From NCBI GenBank assembly GCA_964019695.1, contig OZ026518.1:82951950-83015949 (forward strand): 64,000 bases of DNA, read 5' to 3'. The notes below the pieces were generated by a model. It saw only the letters and a program-made list of their open reading frames with translations. It did not search any database and was not told the origin of the DNA. Positions 1 to 11,519 of this stretch are shown piece by piece; the first letter of the stretch is position 1; each line of letters begins with the position of its first letter. A program made the position numbers and the translations under genes. Origin of the DNA: Loripinus fragilis. Taxonomy: Eukaryota; Mollusca; Bivalvia; Lucinida; Lucinidae.

Positions 1-145
1 TTCCACTGCAGGAAAAATCAATAGGCCTACGTTTGTCTTCGGCTCACGAACCATTCGTCTTCCGCTCACGAACATACATTTTCATTCCTTGATTACATTA
101 TTTGCCACCAAAGGGTTTGTTAGCATCATTGGCGAAGCCTGGGGT

Positions 146-277
146 CATGCGCGGATCCAGAAAGTTTTGTCAGAGGGGTTCAACTTTGACCAGTATTGCT
201 AAGAAACCACATATTTTTGTATTTATTCAGGCGAGGTCCAGACCTCCCCCCCCCCCCCTCTGGATCTGCCGGTGCAC
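146..277. mobile_element. MITE family A, copy 1
   Basis: A short element begins with CATGCGCGGATCCAGA and ends after a C-run with TCTGGATCTGCCGGTGCA, an imperfect inverted copy of the start. Related copies lie at 3503, 22505, 34434, 39926, 48975 and 52356. It has no coding capacity; the small ORF across it (from 102) is repeat sequence. Confidence 0.75.
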
Positions 278-691
278 TTACGCATGTATGCAAATGCGTA
301 ACATCAGCATAGGTTTACGTCCATTACGCACCGTTTAAGTCTATAATGAACCGATTCAATGGATTGTATCTTGTCATTGTGGAGAGAGTGTTTTCTATAT
401 CATAAGGGACCACGTACTCCTACTAAAGGAAAGAATTCGCTCCTAATTTGGACAAATTCTTTCCGTGAAGAGCAGTCCCCATTAAAAAAGAGGGCCAAAT
501 AGCCCTGGATCGTTCACCTGGATTTTGTTTAAGCTTATATAGGTATCAATTGGAAATTCATTTCGACCACGTTACCATTATTTGAACAATGTAAAGTACC
601 ACAAACCAATATCTATATCAATTCCTAAAAATAAACGTTTATAAAATATGACCCCGGTAATTTGAACAAACTTCAAAGTAGAAGCCTTTTT

Positions 692-2413
692 AGCTCACCT
701 GAGCCGAAGGCTCATAGGTGAGCTAATAGCATACCAGTGACTCCGGCGTCCATCATCCGTCCGTCGTCCGTCAACATTTTCAAACATCTTCTCCTCTGAA
801 ACTACAGGGCCAATTGAACTCATATTTCATATGGAGACTCCTTAGGATGGGGGAACGGAAGTTTGTTCAAATGGTCCTGGTCACATGACCAAGATGGCCG
901 CCACGCTCATATATGGTAAAACCCTTTAAAATCTTCTTCTCACGAACCAGAAGGCCGATGACCTTGGGACTTGGTATGTAGCATTTGGGTTGTGGGGGAT
1001 ACCAAGTTTGTTCAAATGATGATCCTAGGTTGACCTTGACCTTGATTTACTTAACATCAAGGTCAAATTTGCTTCCTAATGCATTTAAATGGGAAAATTT
1101 CTGAAAGTTGATTTTTTTTGAAAACTGTGAAAGCTTTAGTCATTATTCTCTCTTGATATGTTTAACCTAATAAGACAATGGCTATAAATAAGTTCCAAAG
1201 GTCAAGGTTGACATTTGACCTTTCAGTTTATGTCGCTCATGTTGGAGTCCCATCAATAAATTAACATATAGTTTTCTCACAAACCATTGGCCCAATTCAA
1301 CTCAAATTTCATGTAAAGACTCCTTATGGTAAGTTAGCCAAAATTTATGCAAAATAATTTGGTCACATGACCAAGATGACCGCCATGCCCATATGTGGTA
1401 AAAACCCTTCAAAAATCTTCTTCTCCAGAACCAGAAGGGTGATGACCTTGGGACTTGGTATGTAGCATTGGGGATGTAGGGCCTACCAAGTTTGTTCAAA
1501 TGATGAACTTAAGTTGACCTTGACCTACTTAACGTCAAGGTCAAATTTGCTTCCTAGTGCATTTAAATGGGATTTTTTTAAAAGTTCATTTTTTGAAAAA
1601 TGTTGAGGCCAAAGGCATTATTCTCACTTGATATGTTAAACCAAAGGAGACCATGGCTATAAATAAGTTTCAAAGGTCAAGGTTGACCTTTAACTTTTCA
1701 GCCAAGGTGGCTCATATTTGAGTCTCATCAACACATTAAAATATAGTTTCCTCAGAAACCACTAGGCCATTTGAACTCAAATTTCATATGAAGACGCCCT
1801 ATAATAGGTTAGCCAAAATTTATACAAATTGTACTGCTCACATGACCAAGATGGCCACCACGCCCATATATGGTAAAAACCCTTTAAATATCTTCTTCTC
1901 TGGAACCAAAAGGCCAATGACCTTTGGACTTGGTATGTAGCATTGGAGATGTGGGCCCTACCAGATTTGCACAAATGATGAATCTAGGTTTACCTTGACC
2001 TACTTTATGGCAAGGTCAAATTTGATTCCTAATGCATTTATATGGGAAAACTCTTGAACTGTTCATTTTTCTATAACTGTTTAGGCCAAAATCAAAATAC
2101 ATGTACTTGCAAGAAATGTTTAACCTAATGAGACGACAGTTTTATATAAATACCAAATGTCAAGCTGACCTGTGACCTTTTATTTAAGGCCACTCGTTTG
2201 GACTGTCACATACCTATCTAAACATCTTTTTCTCAGAAATCAGGGGGCTGTTTCATGGAGTATTCATAAGATTGTTTTAGGTCACTTGAGTCCAAAATGG
2301 CCGCAGCACCCATAAAACAAAATATGTTTCATTATAAGCCGTAGTTGATCTTGACCAATTTTAACATTTTTAAGATCAGGTGAGCGCTTCAGGACTGTCA
2401 GGTCCTCTAGTTT
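692..2413. repeat. Degenerate ~478-bp tandem array with palindromic head and hairpin tail
   Basis: The block opens with a palindrome (AGCTCACCTGAGCC, GAA spacer, then a degenerate inverted copy). At least three degenerate units follow; the landmark 'aattgaactcaaatttcat' recurs near 812, 1291 and 1768, a period of about 478 bp. Each unit carries 'tcacatgaccaagatggcc' and 'gaccttgggacttggtatg'. The block ends with CAGGTGAGC, a small hairpin (AGGAC..GTCCT) and CTAGTTT. The arrangement resembles mobile tandem-repeat blocks I recall from bivalves. Small ORFs inside it are repeat artefacts. Confidence 0.7.
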
Positions 2414-3299
2414 ATGTTTTCACTATACAAGTCACTGTAAATTATGCGATCCATTTTGTCCACAAAACCATTATTCGAACAATATTGCGTAAAGTAGCAC
2501 TACGAGTAGATTATGTTACGGCTCTAGGCCTTGTGGTATCAAACAAGAATATTTTTTTGTTTTAGCTATGTAAACCTAGGTTACGTTACCGCTCAGGGCA
2601 GTTTTTTTTGCCACAGGGCCATAATTTGAACATTTGGTAGTGGTCCACTAGCTGGTGGTACATACCAAATATCTAGGCTTTGTAGTTTCAGACAAGAATT
2701 ATTTTGCTCATTTTACCTAGTTATGGAACTTTGAAACCATATCAAAGGGGACCATATAAGGATCATTCCCGTCAAGTTTGGTCAAAGTCTAGCAGTATGA
2801 TGTCACGGATGCTTTGACGATAACGGTCGACAAAAAACTCACCAAAAAGAGTGAGTTGTTCTTGTAGCCTCCCTTTGGTGTGTATTACGCCTTCATTCAT
2901 TCCATGGCCATAAGTCTATATAAGTAAATCTATCAGAATTATAAACCATAAAATGTATTAACGGTAAGCTCATGGCCCATGTGTCAAGATTTAATAGATT
3001 ATCGTGGAGGGTTGGGGTAATATAATCAATCAAAGACTTGACAAAAATATATCATTTCCTTCAGGCTTGAAAAATAGCAATTGTGCATATTGCATTTAGC
3101 CCCGATTGAGCCACCTAAATAGACATGAAAAAACTAACAGTGGCCGTCCAGCGAAGATTCAGATCGTCAGGGACATCCGCTCGGTCTGATAAGTCATCGC
3201 CGTTCAACCACAAAGAAACCACTAATCAGATTAGGCAAACTGATCAAAAATGAACAAACTGATCTGAGTCTACATGCCAATATGTTCGTTTTTGTCACG
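2414..3299. other. No gene recognised
   Basis: AT-rich sequence with no convincing exon, splice pattern or protein homology on either strand. The 61-codon ORF starting at 2380 has no recognisable features. Confidence 0.5.
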
Positions 3300-3487
3300 A
3301 GGAAGTAACCCAAACGTATTCAGTTTCAGGGAAACAAGCAAATTCAGAGAAGACATGTCCCCCATCTCATAGGGTCACTGATGAGGCCAAAATGGCCGAA
3401 ACTAGCTAGTCTGGCCCAGAAAATATACACTCTAGTTTCAGTTCTTTGGTGCATTCTTTGCTTCCAACGGATACTCTTTTAAGAACA
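3300..3487 (+). repeat. Dispersed repeat, second copy inverted at 15770
   Basis: The segment with 'actagctagtctggcccag' and 'ctagtttcagttctttggtg' recurs in opposite orientation at about 15770-15890. The function is unknown; it is probably the end of a transposable element. Confidence 0.6.
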
Positions 3488-3502
3488 TACTATATATATA
3501 AG

Positions 3503-3746
3503 CATGCGCGGATCCAGAAAATCTGCCTGGGGGGGGGCTGAAAACGTTTTTATTGTTTGTTTTTTGTCATCACCGTATTTCATAGAGGGCGGTGTGGAAC
3601 TCCCCCGAGAAACAATTGGCCCCATTGCTTCTCGAGGGGGGGGGGGGGGGGGGTATGTACCAGAATTTCTAAGGAAACCTATAGCCACTTGTGATTTTCC
3701 ATGGGGGGGGGAGTTCGGACCCCCTGCCCCCCTCTTGACCGCCCAT
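3503..3746. mobile_element. MITE family A, copy 2
   Basis: It starts with CATGCGCGGATCCAGAAA and ends with a C-rich tract and TCTTGACCGCCCAT, a diverged inverted terminus. A long G-run (about 3634-3652) lies inside. ORFs on both strands here are artefacts of the element. Confidence 0.7.
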
Positions 3747-3972
3747 TATAAGCACATGCATAGCTTCAAAGCAATCAGTAAAAACTGTATGCTGAGTAGG
3801 AGGAGCTGCGCATGCAAGGTACCCCGTAGTAAATAAGGTCGACAGATGACTTATTTCTCAACATAAAAGCGTAAAGACTGTTTAAATACCACATGCGCAT
3901 CTTCAGTACTTGCAAAGTATCTAAAAAAAATCGGCATGCACGAAAATATATGACATAAAGTGTCATACAAAT

Positions 3973-4212
3973 GAGCGGCGACATGAGATTTCCAACAATG
4001 TGGTATGTACCACCAGCAAAGCTTCTGATTAGCCTGCGCATATGCGCATTCTGATCAAAGCCTTTGCTAGTCGCTTGCATATTCTATGAGTGTTAAGCAA
4101 CTGACTGAACATCATTTGGAGTTTCAAAGCTTAGAAGGAGGCGGCAAAGGTTCGTCTGAGTATATGCTTGTCAAAATGCTATATTGTTGGAAAACACACA
4201 TATCGCGGCTCA
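3973..4212. mobile_element. MITE family G, copy 1
   Basis: The left end GAGCGGCGACATGAGATTTC and the right end ...TTGTTGGAAAACAC..CGCGGCTC are imperfect inverted repeats. The interior carries 'ctgatcaaagcctttgctag' and 'catcatttggagtttcaaag', shared with copies at 30993-31229 and 44431-46427. Confidence 0.75.
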
Positions 4213-4869
4213 AATAGATTCGATTGTATAGAATGGAGAGAAGAGTGCAATGGTCAACAAGGTTTCGTCGCATTTTAAATTCTGTATTCCGAGGTCTAGT
4301 GACCTACTTTTTCCCATTTGTTAACAAAGTCACATCAAAAATCAATTTGCAACATCTTTGGTAAATGCCCAATCATGCTTTTCCTTAAAATATACTTAAC
4401 CTTGAACATAGATTAAGTTGGATGCCGTACAATATAAAAAAGTGTACATTCCTAACACCAATACCGACCAGAATGCCAAATGAAGAAAGAAACCACATGA
4501 CTCCTGAATATTTACTTGTATAATAATAAACAATGCGAAAATTATTAATTCGCCATTACACGATGATAGTTCGCAAACTCATTTGATCATTTATGACTAA
4601 ACAATCATGTTACTTGCTAAATTACCACATAAAAGTACCATAAATAAATTATTCGTTTGAAAATACATTTCTTATACTCACCACACTGAGTACAGAGCTC
4701 TTATAAATGGTTGCTTTCAAAGTCGTTACAGAGCTATGAATAGTTCAACTAGCATTGTTGAGTCAATAAAAATAGAAATCTGTATATGATACAACTGCAA
4801 ATTTTCTGACTCAGCGCGAAAGATGACGAATGATTAACCACAGTGTTTTGATTAAGATAGTGTAAGTAT

Positions 4870-5075
4870 AGAAGAAGGCAAAGATCGGGAATCAATATAA
4901 TCAAGTACCACACCTGACTCAGGACACCTCATGGAAAGTAAAAAGAACACAAGAAAACAACACATACAAGAGAGCCAATAGATTAATCCTTTCCCAGCAG
5001 GTGACTACAAGGTCGAAAAAACAAAACAGCATGACAGACACGAAACATAAATAACAAAAAAGCCCTGTAGTCCAC
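4870..5075 (+). repeat. Dispersed repeat family J, copy 1
   Basis: The block with 'aagaaggcaaagatcgggaa' and 'caagtaccacacctgactca' recurs at 15120-15215 and 17945-18125. There is no coding capacity. Confidence 0.6.
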
Positions 5076-5359
5076 CATTACTTTTTTGAATGTGCATGCT
5101 CGGGAAGTGAACAGCCTTTCTTCGTTTGGTCACATTGAAAAAATAGAAAAATAGAAAATCGGTTGAAACCACTTGATACTTGTTGAAATAGTATGCCATT
5201 ACATAAAGCTCCGAAAAGTACTTCCAATTTCACCAATCCGACTACGTCTTTTGAAAATAAAACGCTTTTTATCAACAGCTTTATCCTAAGTCCAGAACGA
5301 GGCTACTACAATCCAAGATGGCGGCGCTCTTGTAGATTATTTACAGGAGAAAGTTGGAA

Positions 5360-5689
5360 ATGTTTCAGCTTCCACTACTTATATATTTCCTTTCCAGTCA
5401 ATGGTTAGGTACTGTACTAACATGCATGCACGACACCATTCTATCCCCCATCACCCAGTCAATAATTCCTTGGTTCAAGATGAATGCAGTGTTGTTTCAC
5501 CCAGTCCTGTTACGCGCCCAACAGAACTATACTATCCACAATAAATTTAGCAATTGTTTTATATGGGTGAGCCCATCCACATCAGATCTCGAGTTCATTT
5601 GCTGTCATGAAGATACAAGCGCCTATCATCTGACAAGAATTTCCATTAAAAATACAGAATTACCAAACGCAGCGGTCGTGCTAAGGTGA
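5360..5689 (+). CDS. Hypothetical short secreted ORF (uncertain)
   Basis: A 109-codon ORF starts at ATG 5360. Its first 20 or so residues are hydrophobic and signal-peptide-like (MFQLPLLIYFLSSQWLG). The rest has several cysteines (one before the middle, then Cys and Cys-Cys near the end) and NxT/NxS sites. It ends at TGA right after an AG|GTGACG that could be a splice donor, so it might be a first exon rather than a whole gene. I do not recognise the protein. No partner exon or repeat copy was found nearby, and chance ORFs of this length are expected in 64 kb. Confidence 0.2.
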   Translation: MFQLPLLIYFLSSQWLGTVLTCMHDTILSPITQSIIPWFKMNAVLFHPVLLRAQQNYTIHNKFSNCFIWVSPSTSDLEFICCHEDTSAYHLTRISIKNTELPNAAVVLR

Positions 5690-6627
5690 CGTTAAATTTT
5701 AAGACTTGCGGGTAACGTGGGTATTTCTGATCATTAGGGGAAGCCAAAACCATTTGCAACTGATTTTTTGTTCTCTGAAAACCAAAAGAGCAAAGCAAAT
5801 GCTGCACTTTATTGAACTTTCTCAGAGAAATAAAGGACCGAGTTTTCACAATATGACGTTTTTATTAATGCTTTTACGTTATCGCCTTTAAACGGTGTTT
5901 CTAGTCGGGTTTTCTTGGACCACATTAACAAGTAAACTGCTTGATGTCTTCCAACACATTCAGACAAATACTGTTGAATGAAACATTTTCACGGCTACAG
6001 AGCACGAGCCGAAGATAAAATCTAACGTCACCGTTATCTCGCATATGTGTCGCACCATTTTTCAGTAACTTAAGGTTAAAATCAACCATAAGACGAGTTG
6101 CAATGTAAGCCTATGATATCTTTGTAAACTGATTCTCTGTTGAATTGATACGCCAATTAACATTAGAAGTTTAATCAAATGATGAATACGGTTTGATGCA
6201 TTGATGGCAGCTGATTTTTTCAGCATGAAATCTCTATCACATCTATCACATAACCTATAGTTTTATAGGCGTATGATGCATGAGGAAGATGCAAGGCCAC
6301 CAAACGATAAATCACATGCTTATCATTTTAGCATTGCTTACAGCGGATGTGATTTTTCTTACTGACCCCTCCTGCAATTCTTGCTCTCCCAAAATGCCGA
6401 TTTAAAGGATGACGTCTGTAAATTCGCGGTTTCATTTGCCTATGATCCTATTCTCGTCATTACAATTGAAATTGTTCGATATAGCACAAAGATGAGCACA
6501 AAAAATTGCGGAAAATAAGAAATTGCTAAACTTATTGTGCATAGTATACCTTTTTATCTCTCAAAGCCTGTAGGTCTCAATATTCACACCAATTCACACC
6601 GCTTATAGTCATCAATGTAAGTGAACC
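5690..6627. other. No gene recognised
   Basis: AT-rich spacer. Nothing coding or repetitive was recognised in it. Confidence 0.45.
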
Positions 6628-8246
6628 TAATCCAGGAGCACGCAAGCTCCGCTTTCCTTTTGGAATCTGTAGTAAGGCTTAAAAGACTGACTGCTTGGCC
6701 TGTGATGAATGTGACCAATGGATACACAGAATTTGTCGCGGTATGTCCTCAATAGAGTTTAGTAGACTGAACTAGTATTCGATTATTTACTTGGTCTCTT
6801 GGGAAGAAGAAGTTCAGGTGTCCATAGACAACACTAGATCAACAGCTGACCATAAGCTAACTACATCTATAGGCACTACATTTGCTGACTCCACTCAAGC
6901 ATGGCACAGCACCAGCTCTGAACTGTCCAATGATCTGCCATTTATCAGGTTTGTCCACCCACAGATGTCCCAAAAGGAAACACTGTACAAGCTCAAAATT
7001 CTTTGAGAGTTCTTAATGTGAGTTTCCAAAGTCTAAAGAAGACAGGAATGTTGTTGGGAGCTTTGGTTTCCTTTACAGAACCAGACATCATAATTGGTAC
7101 TGAGACATGGCTCAATGTTCAGATAGCCTCTTCCAAGTTCATATCCAACCAGTTAGATTATAACATTTCCCGGAGAGACAGACCATCCGACACCTAGGGT
7201 GGAGTGCTCCTGGTCGCAAAAAGGGAATTAATACTCAACCACATTTACAAAAGTGAATCAGTAGAGTTCATAAGTGGCACTATTAAGAACAGCCAAAAAC
7301 CAGTTATCATTGCAGTTTACTAAAGACCCCCCAAGCGAATTGATGATCAGTATCTCAACAGAACGAAGGAAGAAATCTCATCACTTTTAGACAAGAATAC
7401 TACCATGCAACTAGCAATTTAGCAATATATTCCCATGAAACATCTCAAGATAAGCTGTCAGAAGCATGAAATAGACAGTCTATTACATGTATTGTCATCC
7501 AGGTTATGACAAACTACATGAAAAGTTGTTCATTTCTACATGCTCATTTCTTTGAATAAATGAAAGTGGTTGAGAATTTGTTTAAAAAAAGCTTATTGTG
7601 AAAAGACACATTAATTGAAAAACATATGTTGAAGGTACACATTGGAATTGCCTCATAGAGGCAATTCCAATGTGTACCTACAACATATGTTACTGAAAAT
7701 AAGGAAGAAAACTATTTGGAAATTTACATTTTTCAAGTATCATGTCCATTGTCTTTACCTCTGTTAAACACCCCAAACTGCCAATCAGTATTAAAATTCC
7801 TGTCTATCTCTTGCAAATTGTTTATATTTGAATGGCAGCTATATCTCCAAATTCGAGTTCATGAACTACCTCTTTGCTAACCTGCTAGTTGCGAGGTTGT
7901 AAGAATCCGTTCACTGTTGTTGCATGTGACTGAAAGCTCCCAGATATTAAGTGGAATGACATGATCATCATTTGATCACAATATCCAAGGAAAGTGAGTG
8001 AGATGATCCTGAATATCATCACAGACAACAACTTGGAAAAACAGGTTGACTTTCAAACAAGAAAGGACAATATACTAGACCTTATAACCACAGGGCATCC
8101 AAGCTATAAACTACGATGCAAGGCACTTAAGGAAATTGGAAACAGTGACCACGACATTTTCTTGTATGACACCAACCTAAGGCCACAGCGTCCAAAGCCA
8201 ACCAGGCGAAAAATCTACCTCTGGAAAAGAGCAAACATTTTAGTTA
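6628..8246 (+). pseudogene. LINE retrotransposon remnant: PHD finger plus endonuclease, split by a MITE
   Basis: Broken reading frames match the N-terminal half of a non-LTR retrotransposon ORF2. From about 6628 a PHD-like zinc finger is visible (CDECDQWIHRICRGMSS), with an in-frame stop and one cysteine lost. From about 7003 an apurinic-type endonuclease/phosphatase domain follows: TEPDIIIGTETWL carries the catalytic Glu, then RRDRPSD, a stop, and GGVLLVAKRELIL. The frame is broken at 7401-7900 by a MITE and resumes at 7901 with a degenerate D-x-K-L-P-D-I-K-W motif, then DFQTRKDNILDL and the catalytic NSDHDIFLYD. No reverse transcriptase follows, so the copy is dead and 3'-truncated or interrupted at about 8246. 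The domain order suits CR1/Jockey-like LINEs; the exact clade is not determined. Confidence 0.85.
7401..7900 (+). mobile_element. 500-bp MITE family K, copy 1, inserted in the LINE
   Basis: The element has terminal inverted repeats (TACCATGCAACTAGCA at the left; TGCTAGTTGCGAGGTTGT at the right). It is flanked by AAGAATAC and AAGAATCC, an 8-bp target duplication with one difference, as in hAT elements. The LINE frame resumes just outside. The centre is a strong hairpin (about 7622-7691): AACATATGTTGAAGGTACAC, an inner GAATTGCCTCATAGAGGCAATTC, and the inverted outer arm. Copies lie at 9373 (inverted) and 38355. Confidence 0.85.
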
Positions 8247-8249
8247 ATA

Positions 8250-9372
8250 CCATTTTAGACGTTTGTTTTTCATTTATTTTAGATTATGATGGGTACTTAT
8301 CACTGTCAGTTGCATCAAATAACTATGGCCTTGCTTATCCAATACTCAACCCAGGTCCCTCTATGCGAAAACATTGTCATTATGCATTGTTTGTTTCATG
8401 GTTGGAAACATATTTATAAGTCCCAGATTACTCTAGCTGGGAAAATAACCTCTGGAGGCGACACTTTCTTTTTTATTGGCATGATAGTATAATTAAGCAT
8501 TAAATATAGTTGCCAGTTAAAATATGCTTTTCATACAAAGAAATGAATTCATTTTACAAGGTATTATACATAAATTATACATCAATCAGTTTTTATACAT
8601 TTTAAAACATACCAATTACCAAATATAAATATGTCAGAAAGTGCTGTGCCTAACTGACCAGAAAATTAATACATGTAGAGCGTACACTGAATAGTATTGG
8701 TCCTTAGATTGGCTGTTTAGATCCCCTCCGCCAGGGACAATTTTTTACATTATCGTTTTCTAAAACTGCGTTATATAAGCGAAAAAGATGGCAAAAGCAT
8801 CAAAATGACAGACATAAGATCTCTTGCAGTTGCAGTCATCGCTGCTAACGTATGTTACCATTAAGATAGCTTAAAATGATACCATTGAAAATTTATGTAT
8901 TCTTGTTCACATTTTTTACCACGTGACTGACTGTTTATTTACTCGTCTTCATGCAAGGAATAATTATAAGAATAAAAATATGTATCAGCTTCTAATTTGT
9001 ATGTTACTCAAAGATATTTGCTGCTACAAACGTTACCTTTGAGAGACATGATCTATGTTACACAAAAATTGAATACACTTCATTAAAAGTTCATACGTAA
9101 TCAATCTTCAGATTCTTATTACTAGACAGGCGGAGTGTCTTCCCTAATTTTGTTTGATATACAATAGATAAAGCTTAACCAGGTGAAAAGGGCTCAGAAT
9201 ATGCAAATGTGATCTTATAAAGTACCATTAATTCATGCAAATTTGAAGACTATTCCATATTGGTTGCTCTTATCAAATAGAAATGAGATATTTCTACCTC
9301 AAACATTTATTACGCCATCGAGGAAATGAAACCAGTAATAGTAACTAATACAGAGACAAAGGTAATTAATAC
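8250..9372. other. No gene recognised
   Basis: AT-rich sequence between the LINE remnant and MITE K copy 2. A weak inverted pair (CTCCGCC near 8735, GGCGGAG near 9128) hints at another degraded element but was not strong enough to call. Confidence 0.4.
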
Positions 9373-9858
9373 TACCATGCAACTACCAGCTTAGCAGAAG
9401 CATAGTTCATGAAATCAAATTTGGCGATATAGCTGTTATGTAAATATAAACAATTTGCCATATAGTTACAGGTATTTTAATACTGATTGGCAGTTTGAGT
9501 TGTTTAAAAGAGGAAAGCCAATGGACATGGTACTTGTTTAGTGTATATTTCAAAATAGGTTTCCTTAATTTCAGTAACATATCATGTTGGTTCACATTTG
9601 AATTGCCTCATAGAGGCAATTGCAATGTGCACCTACAACATATGTCCATTCAATAATTGAGTGTTTTCACCATAAAACAGGGTTTTCACAAACTTCTCAA
9701 CTACTTTTTATGTTTCAGTGTAATGAGCATGTAGAAATGAACACGTTTTTGTGTAGTTTGGCATGAATAATAGATAGCCAATTTTATATCATTGACGACT
9801 TATCTTTAGATGTTTCATTGGAATGAAATGCTAACTTTGTGGTTGCCTGGTTGTAATG
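9373..9858 (-). mobile_element. MITE family K, copy 2 (inverted)
   Basis: A diverged inverse copy of 7401-7900. It starts with TACCATGCAACTACCAGC and ends with GGTTGCCTGGTTGT. The central hairpin around GAATTGCCTCATAGAGGCAATT (about 9600) and the ACAACATATGT motif are kept, and 'ttttaatactgattggcagt' matches the reverse complement of copy 1. Confidence 0.8.
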
Positions 9859-9861
9859 TTA

Positions 9862-10480
9862 CCCTAAAATAATATATAATATACTGTGGTTTAGGCTGCA
9901 TTCCTTTCTAAGGGGGTGGTTCTGTTGTTGTTGATTCATTGTTTATTGTTGCTCCCATTGTTGTGGGGGTCCTTTGGTACTTGTTTGTTGTTCAGTACTT
10001 TGTGCCTGTCTAGTTTTAAAATCATCTTGATGGGGAAGAGTGGTTGCTTAACTTTAACTGTCTTCCTGATGATTTGTGACAGTCGTTGTTCTGTGGCTCT
10101 TCCTCGCGGTGCTGTGGAATGGTCTGTGGTCGATGATTGTAGTACTTCCTGATCATACTTACTTGTTTTTTTTTCTATACATGTAGTTATTCAATAGTTC
10201 TTATTCACAATTATTGCTATGCTTTTTACTTAAAGTAAGTACATCGTTTTAATATAGTGCAGAAGCATTTTACATCTTTCTGATGATGGCAGCAGATAAG
10301 CATTTTGAAATTTCGCTGAGTCATAAGATTCACATACGTTTACATCAAACGTCTTACACGTCCATATCCTCTACAAATAACCGTTTTAATGTTTATTTGT
10401 TCATTCTGATGCTATTTGTCCATGTTAACAGTTTTTTCAGTCACGTTGAGAATGGTTTTCTGGGCTAAACTAGTGCAACA
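9862..10480. other. No gene; GT-rich stretch
   Basis: The sequence at 9900-10150 is rich in G and T ('gttgttgttgattcattg'). A 78-codon ORF across it is low complexity. Nothing else was recognised. Confidence 0.4.
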
Positions 10481-10790
10481 TATAGGATTAACCTATCCTT
10501 AATATAAGTTAGGGTGTGAATAATGGTACGGTAGGGTTCAAGTAGATAGCCTTAATCTTCCCTAGTTACATCAATACCCACACCCTACCTAAATCTACCA
10601 TAATCCACCCATACCCATATGGGGCCATAACATCTACCCCTATGGATAAAGGTAGATATGCATGGAGGTAGTGATAGGTAGGGTAGATATGGTAGGGTTG
10701 GATAATGCAGAAAAGTGTAGGATTGGAGAGACCAGGAGAAAAAATGGTAGGGTAGTGTTAAATGGAGCAGTGCATTGCAGGGAAGGGAAA
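10480..10790. repeat. Cluster of GGTAG/CTACC motifs in both orientations
   Basis: The stretch is densely populated by variants of 'tagggt', 'ggtagata' and their complements ('ccctacctaaatctacc'). The first part is mostly one strand and the second the other, so the region could fold on itself. Its origin is unknown. Confidence 0.45.
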
Positions 10791-11382
10791 ATAAACCTGG
10801 AATATATTTGTTTTAAACTAAATTCAATCTCCTACCATTCATTTGTCTCTTACTTTTCAATAAAATAAGAATATGCAGGGTAACTGTTTTCTGGGGAAAT
10901 ATGGTTATTACTATCTTAAACAATCGACTACATCATAGAGTTATCTTGTAATCCCATCAATTTTGAAAAACGCATGGGATACTGTGAATCCCTCTGTCCG
11001 TCTGTTCGTTAAACCGCTAGCCCAACTCAACCAAATTTGTAGAGTGACGTGCCCCCATCCCACCCCATTAGAGGCCCTGTGGAAAGGTTGATTTACCAAA
11101 AAAGCGTGGTGATATGCGATGTTTTGCCATCAATTGTGCTATTCTAGTTCCTTTTAGAATTATCCCGAAGACATGTGTATATGGTTAGAACGTTTAAAAT
11201 GTTGATAGGATTGTTTAAATATCAATGCAATTCATTAAGCATTTAAATTTAATAGTCACTTGCAATAGGAAATATATTTACCTTAATTTCATACAATACA
11301 ACGAATTAGGACGAACTATTTTAGACTTAGATGTCCATTTTGATGGTTTTAATGTTAACATGTAACGTACATTTAAGAAATG

Positions 11383-11519
11383 AATTCGATTTTTGGTCTG
11401 TTCATGGAATCATGAATATTTCGGGTCTCGTGCAAAGTAAGTGAAGCCCGGGCTTCACGTTAACTTTGCAAGAGACCCGAAGTATTCATGATTCCATGAA
11501 CATTCCAAAAATTGAATTT
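11383..11519. repeat. 137-bp near-perfect inverted repeat (hairpin)
   Basis: Arms of about 65 bp meet at CCCGGG (11447-11452). The left arm contains TTCATGGAATCATGAATATT and GGGTCTCGTGCAAAGT; the right arm carries the inverted versions with only a few differences. There is no coding capacity. It is probably the core of a fold-back element. Confidence 0.85.
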
